From assembly GCA_022826665.1 (NCBI GenBank), contig JAJDUK010000051.1, forward strand, positions 30,429-94,428: 64,000 nucleotides of DNA, in the 5' to 3' direction. The stretch is from Alphaproteobacteria bacterium (GTDB lineage: Bacteria; Pseudomonadota; Alphaproteobacteria; UBA828). Below the pieces are notes generated by a model, which saw only the letters and a program-made list of their open reading frames with translations, did no database searches and was not told the origin of the DNA. Every line of letters starts with the position of its first letter. Within the stretch, counting starts at the first letter, position 1. The position numbers and the translations under genes were made by a program. Below, piece after piece: positions 34,736 through 43,197 of this stretch.

Positions 34736-35692
34736 ATGGCTGAGCTGGACACCACGCCGCAGCGTACGCGGCAAGGGCCGCCGACAGGCCAGCGCTGGCC
34801 CGGCACGGGCGGGATCGACCGGCGCCGGCTGATCGGCTGGGCGGTGGTGATGCCGCTCATCGGTGGCTTGATCGTGTTCGCCGTTTATCCCTTCATCTAC
34901 CTGATCTTTCTCTCTTTTTCCAATTCCAACCTCGGCACGCTGTTCCGGGGATGGGTCGGCGTCGAGCATTACACGGACTCCATCGGCCAGGCGAAGTTCA
35001 CTACCTCCCTGCTCCGCTCCATAATTTTCGCGCTGATGACGACGGTGGCCTCGTGCATCCTGGGCGTTTGCGTGGCCCTTCTCCTCGATCGCGCGGTAAA
35101 GGGCCGGCATATCCTGCGCACGCTCATCCTGCTGCCGCTGATGACTCCGCCGATCACCGTCGCCGTCATGTGGCAATTGCTGCTGATGCCCAAGGGCGGC
35201 TGGCTCAACAGCTTCCTGATGGACATGGCGCTCTTCAGCCAGCCGGTAAGTTTCCTGGGCTCGCCCACCATGGCGTTCCCGTTCGTCTGCCTGGCGGACG
35301 TGTGGCAGTGGACACCCTTCATCGCGCTGATGACCTACGCCGCGCTGCAGACTCTGCCGGAGGACATCTACGAGGCGGCGAAGCTCGACGGTGCCTCGGG
35401 CCCTGCGATGTTCTGGTCCATCACGCTGCCGATGCTGGCGCCGGCGCTGATCGCCATCGCGGTACTCAAGCTGGTCATCGCCTTCAAAGTCTTCGACCTC
35501 GTCTTCGTGTTGACCGGTGGCGGACCGGGCCAGGCGACGACCGTCTCGAGCTTTTACATATACCGGGTTGCGATCCAGCAATTCGACATCGGCGCCGCAG
35601 CAGCACAGACCCTCATGTTCGCGGTGGTGGTGGGCCTCGTCACCATCCCCTTCACCACCGCCCATGACATCGCCGAGAAGAGGCTGACGTGA
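34736..35692 (+). CDS. Sugar-type ABC transporter permease, MalF/UgpA-like
   Basis: A 318-residue permease. The first helix begins after RRRLIGWAVVMPLIGGLIVF. It has about six membrane segments and the EAA loop YEAAKLDGASGPAMFWSITLP that docks to the ATPase, followed by FVLTGGGPGQATTVSSFYIY, the MalF/UgpA C-terminal signature. ATG 34736 is preferred to the TTG at 34712, which would lie inside the hairpin. The gene overlaps the next permease by 4 bases (GTGA). Confidence 0.92.
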   Translation: MAELDTTPQRTRQGPPTGQRWPGTGGIDRRRLIGWAVVMPLIGGLIVFAVYPFIYLIFLSFSNSNLGTLFRGWVGVEHYTDSIGQAKFTTSLLRSIIFALMTTVASCILGVCVALLLDRAVKGRHILRTLILLPLMTPPITVAVMWQLLLMPKGGWLNSFLMDMALFSQPVSFLGSPTMAFPFVCLADVWQWTPFIALMTYAALQTLPEDIYEAAKLDGASGPAMFWSITLPMLAPALIAIAVLKLVIAFKVFDLVFVLTGGGPGQATTVSSFYIYRVAIQQFDIGAAAAQTLMFAVVVGLVTIPFTTAHDIAEKRLT

Positions 35693-36555
35693 CGGCCACC
35701 CGCGTCAGAAAGTTCGACGGCGGCACCTGGCTCGCAGACGCGCCGGTCGGTCTCTGGACCCTGGCGCGCTGGGCGGGGACCGCGGCGGTCGTGCTCTTCT
35801 TCATCTTCCCCATGATCTTCATGCTCATGGTTTCCTTCAAGACGCAGCCGGATATCGCGAGCGGCGGCCTCATACCGGAGGAGTGGTTCTGGCAGAACTA
35901 CCCGGACGCGTGGAACTCCGTCGCGGTCGGCACCTACCTGCGCAACTCGATCGTCGCAGCCACCCTGGGCGCGCTGGTGACGTTGGTCATTGCGGTGCCT
36001 GCGACCCACGCCATCGTGCGTTATCGTGTCGGCGGCAAGTTCCTGCCGGCGTTCATCCTCGCCACCTACGTGGCGCCGCCGATCGTCGCGCTCTTCCCGC
36101 TTTTCTTCCTGTTGCGCTCGATCGGACTGGTGAACACGCTCTTCGGCATGGCGCTGGTTTACGGCGTGATGAACCTGCCGGTCGCGTTCTGGCTGCTCTC
36201 GAGCTTCGTGCGCCGGCTGCCGGAGGAGCTAGAGGACGCCGCGCGGATCGACGGCGCGGGCTACGGCTCCGTGCTGCTCCGCATCACGGTGCCCTTGCTC
36301 ATGCCGGGGATCATCAGCACCGGCATTATCTGCCTGATCCTGGCCTACAACGAGTTCCTCCTGGCCTCCTTCCTGACCCGGAGCGAGAGCACGCAGACCC
36401 TACCGGTGGGCCTCTCGCTCTATCAGGGCGACCGTCAGCTTCGCTACGGGCAAATGTCGGTGGCCTCGCTCATCGGCATCGTGCCGGTCTACCTGCTGGC
36501 GATGTTCTTCCAGCGCTGGCTCATCCGCGGCCTGACCGCAGGGAGCACGAGGTAG
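35689..36555 (+). CDS. Sugar-type ABC transporter permease, MalG/UgpE-like
   Basis: A 288-residue permease with a hydrophobic first helix (GTAAVVLFFIFPMIFMLMVSF) and the MalG-type loop LEDAARIDGAGYGSVLLRITVPLLMPG. It starts at GTG 35689, overlapping the previous stop. It completes the importer channel. Unusually, a non-transporter gene (small dehydrogenase subunit) lies between it and the ATPase gene, tying the transporter physically to the downstream GMC dehydrogenase. Confidence 0.92.
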   Translation: MTATRVRKFDGGTWLADAPVGLWTLARWAGTAAVVLFFIFPMIFMLMVSFKTQPDIASGGLIPEEWFWQNYPDAWNSVAVGTYLRNSIVAATLGALVTLVIAVPATHAIVRYRVGGKFLPAFILATYVAPPIVALFPLFFLLRSIGLVNTLFGMALVYGVMNLPVAFWLLSSFVRRLPEELEDAARIDGAGYGSVLLRITVPLLMPGIISTGIICLILAYNEFLLASFLTRSESTQTLPVGLSLYQGDRQLRYGQMSVASLIGIVPVYLLAMFFQRWLIRGLTAGSTR

Positions 36556-36557
36556 TC

Positions 36558-37172
36558 ATGGCGACCGGTCCCGCCGCGATGGCGGCCATGCTGCGAGAGC
36601 TGGTGGACGTGCTGCTGCCGGGCGACGGGCGCTTCCCGGCCGCGAGCGATGCCGGCACTCACGGCGTAGTGGCGGACCGAATGGTGGCGCAGTCGGGCGA
36701 GACTGCGCTGGACGATCTCGCGCAGACCATCGAGGCCTGCGGCGGGCCGCTCGGACCCTTGGCCGCATCGGAACGGCAGGAGGTCGTGCGGCGCTTCGAA
36801 ACGAATCACCCGGAGCAGTTCGAGACGCTTCGGATGATCGCCTATCTCGCCTACTACGAGAGCCCCGCCGTGGTGCGTGCCGTCCGCTCCCTCGGCCACG
36901 TCTACAACGACGCGCCGCAGCCTGCCGGCTACGCCATGGCGTCCTTCGATAAGACCGACCCGCATCAGGCACCAGCACATCGGCGCGGCCACTATGTGAG
37001 GACGGAGGACGTGACGCGTCTCGACCTCATGCCGTTGCCGGCCAATCCGCTCGCGGCGGAAACGATTACCCAGGACGACGCGGTGGCGAGCGGCCGCGGC
37101 GCCATCGCCAAGGGCGCGGGGAGCAAGCCGGCCGACCAGGCGGGCGCCGGCCCGACGGGCGACGGGACATAG
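36558..37172 (+). CDS. Small subunit-like protein of a GMC dehydrogenase (gluconate 2-dehydrogenase subunit 3-like)
   Basis: A 204-residue protein that starts 2 bases after the MalG-type gene. Its first half resembles the gluconate 2-dehydrogenase subunit 3 / PF13618 family: LRELVDVLLPGDGRFPAASDAGTH, and later FETLRMIAYLAYYESPAVVRAVRSLGHVYN, the 'YY..P.V...LGY' pattern of such small subunits. The last ~50 residues are low-complexity (Ala/Gly/Lys-rich). It has no Tat signal, which the small subunits of exported GMC enzymes normally supply, so the complex may be cytoplasmic. The co-encoded GMC flavoenzyme two genes downstream is the natural partner. The family call is a judgement from short motifs. 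Confidence 0.55.
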   Translation: MATGPAAMAAMLRELVDVLLPGDGRFPAASDAGTHGVVADRMVAQSGETALDDLAQTIEACGGPLGPLAASERQEVVRRFETNHPEQFETLRMIAYLAYYESPAVVRAVRSLGHVYNDAPQPAGYAMASFDKTDPHQAPAHRRGHYVRTEDVTRLDLMPLPANPLAAETITQDDAVASGRGAIAKGAGSKPADQAGAGPTGDGT

Positions 37173-37181
37173 GGGCGGCTC

Positions 37182-38261
37182 ATGGCCGGCGTCGAAGTCA
37201 GGAACATCTACAAGTCCTTCGGTCCCGTCGAGGTGATCCACGGCATCGACGTCGAGATCGCGGACAAGGAATTGGTCGTTCTGGTCGGGCCGTCGGGCTG
37301 CGGCAAGTCCACGCTCCTTCGCATGATTGCGGGCCTCGAAGACATCACCGCCGGGGAGATTTCGATCGGAGACACGGTGGTCAACCGCGTCGCGGCGAAG
37401 GACCGGAACATCGCCATGGTGTTCCAGTCCTACGCGCTTTACCCGCACATGACCGTCTATCGGAACATGTCGTTCGGCCTCAGGATGCGGAAGATCCCGA
37501 AGGACGAGCAGGACCGCCGCATCAGGTGGGCGGCGGAAGTGCTGGAGCTCACCGACTACCTCAAGCGCTACCCGCGCCAGCTCTCGGGCGGGCAGAGACA
37601 GCGCGTCGCCATGGGCCGCGCGCTGGTGCGGGAGCCCATCGCGTTCCTATTCGACGAACCGCTCTCCAACCTGGACGCGCAACTGCGGGTCCAGATGCGG
37701 ACGGAGATCCGCGAGCTGCACCAGCGTCTGCAGACCACCATGATCTACGTCACCCACGACCAAGTGGAGGCGATGACCCTCGCCGACCGTATCGTCGTCA
37801 TGCGCGACGGCTACATCGAGCAGGTCGGCGCGCCGGGGCACGTCTACGACCGGCCGGCCAACACCTTCGTCGCGGGCTTCATCGGCTCGCCGCAGATGAA
37901 CCTGCTGCCCGGCACGCTGGGGCCGGACGGCACCATCGCGCTGGAGGGCGGCGTCACGGTCCGCCACACGGAAAGCCTCGCGGCGGAGGCCGGCCGCAAC
38001 GTCCTCTACGGTATTCGGCCGGAGGACCTGCAACTGGTCGGCGAGGGCGAAGGCATCGCCTTCGGCGTCGACGTGGTCGAGACGACCGGGCGGGAGATCG
38101 AGTTGTTCGGCACTCTGGGGGCGCGACGCGTCTGCGTTCTGCTGCAGGCGCGCGCGGAGGTACGGCCGGGCGAGACCGTGTGGATCAACCCGGACCCGGA
38201 ACGCGCTCACGTCTTCGATGCGGAGAGCGGTGTCCGCCTCGATGCGGCCGGCCAGGGCTGA
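37182..38261 (+). CDS. Sugar-type ABC transporter ATPase, MalK/UgpC-like
   Basis: A 359-residue ATPase. Walker A is GPSGCGKST (residues 36-44), the Q-loop [12 protein letters not shown], the signature [15 protein letters not shown], Walker [12 protein letters not shown], and the H-loop [15 protein letters not shown]. The C-terminal TOBE/MalK domain includes [14 protein letters not shown]. One ATPase of this type forms a homodimer serving the MalF/MalG permeases. It ends 12 bases before the GMC dehydrogenase gene, in the same operon. Confidence 0.93.
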   Translation: MAGVEVRNIYKSFGPVEVIHGIDVEIADKELVVLVGPSGCGKSTLLRMIAGLEDITAGEISIGDTVVNRVAAKDRNIAMVFQSYALYPHMTVYRNMSFGLRMRKIPKDEQDRRIRWAAEVLELTDYLKRYPRQLSGGQRQRVAMGRALVREPIAFLFDEPLSNLDAQLRVQMRTEIRELHQRLQTTMIYVTHDQVEAMTLADRIVVMRDGYIEQVGAPGHVYDRPANTFVAGFIGSPQMNLLPGTLGPDGTIALEGGVTVRHTESLAAEAGRNVLYGIRPEDLQLVGEGEGIAFGVDVVETTGREIELFGTLGARRVCVLLQARAEVRPGETVWINPDPERAHVFDAESGVRLDAAGQG

Positions 38262-38273
38262 GGCGAACGGCTG

Positions 38274-39932
38274 ATGGCAACGCGCACCACGCACGATCAC
38301 GCCGACGTCGTCATCGTCGGCTCCGGCCCCGGCGGCGTGATTCCCGCCGCCGTGCTGGCCAGGAAGGGCATCAGGGTGGTCTGCCTGGAGCAAGGCTCCT
38401 GGTTCCCGCCGGCCGAGCGCCCCCATCACGGCCGGGACTGGGAGTGGCGCCGCGCCACCGACTGGTCGATTGCCGTCAACGTGCGCGGTCACGCCCACGA
38501 CTACCCCGTGGACAGCACCGACGAGACGACGCTGATGTGGAACGGCGTCGGCGGCTCCACGGGCATCTACACCGCCACCTGGCCGCGCTACCGCCCCTCG
38601 GACTTTCGCAAGGGCACCGAGCACGGCCTCGCCCCCGACTGGCCGATCTCCTACGAGGACCTCGCGCCTTACTTCGAGATGGCGGACGAGGCCTGCGGCG
38701 TCTCAGGCTGGCCGGGCGATCCGGCCATGCCGGCGCGCGGCCCCTTCCAGACCCGGCCCGGCCCGCGCGGCGCCATGGGCGAGGTCGTGACGCGCGGCTT
38801 CGACAAGCTCGGCTGGCACTGGTGGCCCATGCCCTGCGCCATCCTCGCGGAGGGATACGACGGCCGCCTCGCCTGCAACAATTGTGGCGCCTGCCAGAGC
38901 GGTTGCCCGCGCGGCTCGCTCAACGACATGGCCGTGACCCACTGGCCGAAGGCCCTCGCGGCGGGTGTCGAGCTTCGCACAGACAGCCGCGTTGAACGCA
39001 TCGAGACCGATGCGTCGGACCGCGCCACCGGCGTCGTCTACGTCGAACGCAACACCGGCGTGCGCCACATCCAGACGGCGGATGTCGTCATCCTCGCCGC
39101 CAACGGCGTCGGCACGCCGCGCCTGCTGCTGCTGTCGGAGAGCGCGGCGCATCCCAGCGGGCTCGCCAACCGCTCCGATCAGGTCGGCCGCAACCTGATG
39201 CACCACACGCTCGGCATGGTGGAGTGCTGGGTCGACGCGCCGACCGAGGCGCACAAGGGCCTGATCTCCGCCATCGCGATCTGCGAGGAGTTCGCGGAGA
39301 GCGACACGGCACGCGGCTTCGTCAACGGCTTCACGCTGCACATCGTGCGGCAGAACGGCGCGGGCTATCAGGCGATGGGCTCGCACTCCGGCAACATGGC
39401 GCCATGGGGCACGGATCACCACAACTGGTTCGCCCGTCACTTCGGGCACGGCATCGGCATCCTCATCGTGGGCGACGACCTGCCCCGGCCAGAGAACCGC
39501 GTCACCCTCTCTGACACCGTGGCCGATTCGTCGGGGCTGCCCGCGCCCCGCATCGCCTACGGCATGTGCGAGAACGATGCGCGGCTCGCGCGCTTCGGCA
39601 TCGACCGGGCGGTGGAGCTGGCGGGTGCGATGGACGCCTGGGACATCAAGGTCAATCCCTTCCGCGACGCGAACGGCGTCTACGCACCGCCCGCCTGGCA
39701 CCTGCTCGGCACCGCGCGCATGGGCGCCGATCCGGAGACCTCGGTCGTCACCAGGTGGCAACAGGCCTGGGACTGCCCCAACCTCTACGTTACGGACGGC
39801 AGCGTGATGGCGACCGGCGCGGCCATCAACCCGACCAGCACCATCTGCGCCCTCGCCTACCGCGCCGCCCACCACCTCGCCGACAATTTCGCCGAGGCCC
39901 GCCGGGCGCAAGGCCCGTTGCTCGACGACTGA
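38274..39932 (+). CDS. GMC-family FAD-dependent dehydrogenase
   Basis: A 552-residue glucose-methanol-choline oxidoreductase. The FAD-binding motif is ADVVIVGSGPGGVIPAAVL near residues 8-26. The middle region has CNNCGACQSGCPRGSLNDM, a Cys-rich loop shared by bacterial GMC dehydrogenases that take a small subunit and cytochrome partner. The C-terminus carries AWHLLGTARMG and VTDGSVMATGAAINPTSTICAL, the active-site His and Asn segments. It oxidises an alcohol group of a sugar, polyol or similar compound. Position immediately after a sugar-type importer and downstream of the putative small-subunit gene suggests it acts on the imported solute. Confidence 0.9.
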   Translation: MATRTTHDHADVVIVGSGPGGVIPAAVLARKGIRVVCLEQGSWFPPAERPHHGRDWEWRRATDWSIAVNVRGHAHDYPVDSTDETTLMWNGVGGSTGIYTATWPRYRPSDFRKGTEHGLAPDWPISYEDLAPYFEMADEACGVSGWPGDPAMPARGPFQTRPGPRGAMGEVVTRGFDKLGWHWWPMPCAILAEGYDGRLACNNCGACQSGCPRGSLNDMAVTHWPKALAAGVELRTDSRVERIETDASDRATGVVYVERNTGVRHIQTADVVILAANGVGTPRLLLLSESAAHPSGLANRSDQVGRNLMHHTLGMVECWVDAPTEAHKGLISAIAICEEFAESDTARGFVNGFTLHIVRQNGAGYQAMGSHSGNMAPWGTDHHNWFARHFGHGIGILIVGDDLPRPENRVTLSDTVADSSGLPAPRIAYGMCENDARLARFGIDRAVELAGAMDAWDIKVNPFRDANGVYAPPAWHLLGTARMGADPETSVVTRWQQAWDCPNLYVTDGSVMATGAAINPTSTICALAYRAAHHLADNFAEARRAQGPLLDD

Positions 39933-39980
39933 GAATTCCGGGCTAAGATGCCTTCGCGTCGGCACCGGGCGGAGGGAGCG

Positions 39981-41264
39981 ATGGCCGGCTACACCAGCGA
40001 CGAGTTGCGGGAGATGGTGCAGCCCGACCGGGTGCACCGCGCCATGTACGTCGACCCGGCGATCTTCGAGATCGAGATGGAGAAGATCTTCCGCCGGGTC
40101 TGGCTCTACGTCGGCCACGAGAGCCTGGTTCCGACCCCCGGCGACTACTACTGCACCCACCTCGCCCGCCAGCCCGTGGTACTGAGCCGCCACAAGGAAG
40201 ACGGCATCTGCGTGCTGTTCAACCGCTGCGGCCACCGCGGCGCCAAGGTGCTCAACCGCGAGCGCGGCAACGCCAAGGTCTTCACCTGCATGTATCACGG
40301 CTGGAGTTTCCGGCCGAATGGCGCGCTCGCCGGCGTGCCCATGCGCAAGGACTTTCCCGAGGAACCGCTCAAGGATGCGCAGTTCGGCATGGCGCGGCTG
40401 CCGCGGGTGGAGAGCTACCGCGGCTTCGTGTTCGCCTCGTTCAACGCGGACGCCGAGCCCCTGCTGGATTATCTCGCGGAAGCGCGGCGCGGCATCGATG
40501 AGCTGGTCGACCGCTCGCCCGAGGGCGAGGTGGCGCTCTCCGCCGGCTGCCACCGCTATCACTATCGCGGCAACTGGAAGCTCCAGCTCGAGAACCTGGC
40601 GGACATGTATCACCCCGCCGCCTGCCACGCGTCGACGGTCGGCCCCGACGGCCGACAGTTCAAGCGCCGCGCCGGCGACGAGGGCGGGGACGCGGCGTTC
40701 TTCGCCCCCAACGGCGAGGCCATCGTCGCCCAGACAGGCGTGCGCGGCCTCAACAACCGCCACAGCTCCGAAGCCTCGCTCTTCGACAAGGAGCAGTCGG
40801 GCGGGCACTGGGACGATTACCGTGCCATCCTGGTGGACCGCTACGGCGAGGAGCGCACGGCGGACATTCTCAAGAACCGGCGCCACAGCATGACCTTCTT
40901 CCCGAGCTCCGATATCCTGCTGGCGCAGACATCGGTGCGGGTGATCAGGCCGGTGGCGGTGGACTTCACCGAGGTCGAGGTCTGGCCGGTGCGGCTCAAG
41001 GGCGCGCCCGAGAGCATCTCCGACGACCTCGTGCGCTTCGTGAACATCACGCATGCCGCCGCCTCGTTCATCCAATCCGACGACATGGAGGCCTTCGAGC
41101 GCTGCCAGGAGGGGCTCCGGACCCAGGGCACCGACTGGGTGCTGGTCGCCCGCGGCCTCGGCGCCGAGATCGACGAGGGCGACGGGGTGTTCTTCGGGCC
41201 CCGCTCCAGCGAGGTCGGCCAGCGCGCCCAGCACGAGGCATGGCGCGACCTGATGGGCGCATGA
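39981..41264 (+). CDS. Rieske dioxygenase alpha subunit
   Basis: A 427-residue aromatic-ring-hydroxylating dioxygenase large subunit. The Rieske centre is C83-x-H85 (CGHRG) and C103-x2-H106 (CMYHGW). The catalytic domain has QLENLADMYHPAACHAS, whose two histidines bind the mononuclear iron. ATG 39981 has the ribosome site GGAGGGAG, and the longer frame from 39948 is less likely. It overlaps the beta-subunit gene by 4 bases (ATGA), so this is a classical alpha-beta oxygenase. Electron-transfer partners are not encoded nearby. The substrate may be an aromatic or cyclic acid imported by a flanking system. Confidence 0.9.
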   Translation: MAGYTSDELREMVQPDRVHRAMYVDPAIFEIEMEKIFRRVWLYVGHESLVPTPGDYYCTHLARQPVVLSRHKEDGICVLFNRCGHRGAKVLNRERGNAKVFTCMYHGWSFRPNGALAGVPMRKDFPEEPLKDAQFGMARLPRVESYRGFVFASFNADAEPLLDYLAEARRGIDELVDRSPEGEVALSAGCHRYHYRGNWKLQLENLADMYHPAACHASTVGPDGRQFKRRAGDEGGDAAFFAPNGEAIVAQTGVRGLNNRHSSEASLFDKEQSGGHWDDYRAILVDRYGEERTADILKNRRHSMTFFPSSDILLAQTSVRVIRPVAVDFTEVEVWPVRLKGAPESISDDLVRFVNITHAAASFIQSDDMEAFERCQEGLRTQGTDWVLVARGLGAEIDEGDGVFFGPRSSEVGQRAQHEAWRDLMGA

Positions 41265-41779
41265 GCGTCACCGCCGACGCCCGCGCCGTCGCCGGGTCGA
41301 ACGCCGTACGCCTTGAGGAGCTGCGCCGCTTCATCGAGCACGAGGCGGAGCTGCTGGACGAGAGGCGCTTCGACGAGTGGTGCGACCTCTACACCGAGGA
41401 CGCCGCCTACTGGGTGCCCGCCACGCCGGAGCAGGAGAGCTGGCTCGACCACGTCTCGCTCTTCTACGACGACAAGCACACGATGCGGGTCCGCGTCCAG
41501 CGCCTCAATCATCCCCGCATCCACTGCCAGAGCCCGCCATCCAACTGCGTGCGCGTGATCTCGGGCGTGCGCCTCGACGAGGTGACGGCGGAGGGCGCGT
41601 GGCTGGTCCGCTCGAAGTTCGTGATGGTGGAGGATCGCCCCGGCAACCCGCAGCGCGTGTTCGGCGGTCGCTATTCCCACACCATCGTGCATGAGGACGA
41701 TCGGCTGCGTATCCGCTTCAAGCGCGTCGACCTCACGAACTGCGATCAGAGCTTCCCGATGCTCACGCAGCCGTTCTGA
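41261..41779 (+). CDS. Rieske dioxygenase beta (small) subunit
   Basis: A 172-residue SnoaL/NTF2-like protein of the ring-hydroxylating dioxygenase beta family: RFIEHEAELLDERRFDEWCDLYTEDAAYWVP near residues 24-54 is the family hallmark. It is structural and shapes the alpha3beta3 hexamer. The ATG overlaps the alpha-subunit stop, confirming the start. The gene is followed by 165 bases and then the Rbs-type importer. Confidence 0.9.
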   Translation: MSVTADARAVAGSNAVRLEELRRFIEHEAELLDERRFDEWCDLYTEDAAYWVPATPEQESWLDHVSLFYDDKHTMRVRVQRLNHPRIHCQSPPSNCVRVISGVRLDEVTAEGAWLVRSKFVMVEDRPGNPQRVFGGRYSHTIVHEDDRLRIRFKRVDLTNCDQSFPMLTQPF

Positions 41780-41944
41780 CCCGCGCATGAAAAGCCGCCT
41801 GGTTCGGCCAGGCCAATTCCCTCCCGCTTGTCCCGATGAGAATGCACCGCCTATGATTGCGGTGCCGGAAAGGGAGGCGTGTCCGCCAACGGTCAACAGC
41901 AAGAGTGCGCGCGCGGCCGGCGAAACAAACAGGAGGTTACGGAA

Positions 41945-43066
41945 ATGAAAACAATTTTGCGCAATGCGGCGCTCGGTGCTGCGGCACTGGCGTTTCTCGC
42001 GGGCGGCATGGCGCCGGTCGCGACCGCCACCGCACAAGACAAGGTCAAGGTCTATGTGAGCCTGGGTTTCGAGGGCAACACCTGGATGGATGCGTCCACC
42101 AACCTGCTGAGCTCGATAGCCGGGACCAAGGACTACAAGGACCGGGTGGACATCGAAATCCAGTCCGCGCGCGGCAATGCGCAGACCCAGATCCAGCAGA
42201 TCAACGCCATGGTGCAGGCCGGCGCGCAGGTCATCGTCTCCTGGGCGATCTCGCCGACGGCGCTCAACCGCGCCATCCGTAACGCCTGCCGCCGGGGCGT
42301 GGTCTTTATCACCTTCGACGCCCAGGTTACCGAGCCTTGCGCCCATCACGTCGGCATCAATCAGGACTGGGCCGGCGCAGGCCCGGCCGAATGGCTGGCT
42401 GAGGAGCTTGGCGGCAAGGGCAACATCGTCTTCATGGGCGGCATCCCCGGCAACATGGTCGACCTGCGGCGGAACTCCGCGGCCAAGGCGGTGTTCGCCG
42501 AGTTCCCGGACATCACGATCATCGCCGACACGCCGAGCATGTGGAACAACGCCACGGCGAAGCAGAAGCTGACCGAGATCGTGGCCACCCACGGCTGGGA
42601 CAAGATCGACGGCCTGTGGACCCAGACCGGCTGCTACGTCTTCACCCAGATGCAGGTGGATGCGGGCCGCGGCGATTCGCTCAAGCCCTGCGCCGGCAAC
42701 GGCACCAACGGCCACCGCGTGGCCCAGCTCGCGCCGGGGACGACCGAGGGCGCTTACGGGCTGCGCAGCGCCTCCATGGGCTCGCCGCCCTGGGCCGCGC
42801 CGTACGCCTTCAAGCTCGGGATGGCAAAGTTCGACGGCGCCGAGATCCCGCGCTTCGCCGAAATTCCGATGCCCCTGGTCACGCCGGGGCAGACGGAGCT
42901 CTGCGACACGGGAGACAAGGCCGAGCTCACCTCCAAGGAGTGGTCCTGCAACGCGGTGCCGCTTTCCGTCGCGCCGTCGAACTACTTCATCGACGTGTGG
43001 CATTCGCAGGTTCCGGAGCTCGACGTCTATTCCGCGCTCGAGGGCAAGGTGCCCGACGGTAGCTGA
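41945..43066 (+). CDS. Rbs-type periplasmic substrate-binding protein
   Basis: A 373-residue exported protein. The Sec signal MKTILRNAALGAAALAFLAGGM is cut near ATAQDK. The mature part has the ribose/galactose-type fold (KVYVSLGFEGNTWMD, then IQQINAMVQAGAQVIVSWAISPTALNRAIRNACRRGVVFITFDA), typical of PF13407 proteins. Two extra Cys pairs near the C-terminus are unusual. A strong ribosome site (AGGAGG) sets the start, rather than the longer frame from 41879. A sugar or cyclic compound is the likely ligand. It is followed by a strong hairpin and the RbsA/RbsC-type genes. Confidence 0.85.
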   Translation: MKTILRNAALGAAALAFLAGGMAPVATATAQDKVKVYVSLGFEGNTWMDASTNLLSSIAGTKDYKDRVDIEIQSARGNAQTQIQQINAMVQAGAQVIVSWAISPTALNRAIRNACRRGVVFITFDAQVTEPCAHHVGINQDWAGAGPAEWLAEELGGKGNIVFMGGIPGNMVDLRRNSAAKAVFAEFPDITIIADTPSMWNNATAKQKLTEIVATHGWDKIDGLWTQTGCYVFTQMQVDAGRGDSLKPCAGNGTNGHRVAQLAPGTTEGAYGLRSASMGSPPWAAPYAFKLGMAKFDGAEIPRFAEIPMPLVTPGQTELCDTGDKAELTSKEWSCNAVPLSVAPSNYFIDVWHSQVPELDVYSALEGKVPDGS

Positions 43067-43123
43067 TCGCAACCCCAAGGCAGCGCTGGCGGGCCGGACC
43101 GGTCTCGGCCGGATCGGAGGCGT

Positions 43124-43154
43124 GAGGGGCGCAGCGCTCGTCGCTGCGCCCCTC
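43124..43154 (+). terminator. Intercistronic hairpin after the Rbs-type binding protein
   Basis: A perfect 13-bp stem, GAGGGGCGCAGCG with complement CGCTGCGCCCCTC and loop CTCGT. It lies 58 bases after the binding-protein stop and 43 before the ATPase start. There is no T run, so mRNA protection or attenuation is more likely than full termination. Confidence 0.72.
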
Positions 43155-43197
43155 GCTTCCGGCATGGCCGGCCGGCGGCAGCGCGTGGAAGCCGGCA

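Noticed and set aside
38703..41234. Long minus-strand frame opposite the GMC and Rieske genes
   Set aside because: It spans two well-recognised plus-strand genes, has Val/Ala/Gly/His-rich filler composition, no start signal and no motif.
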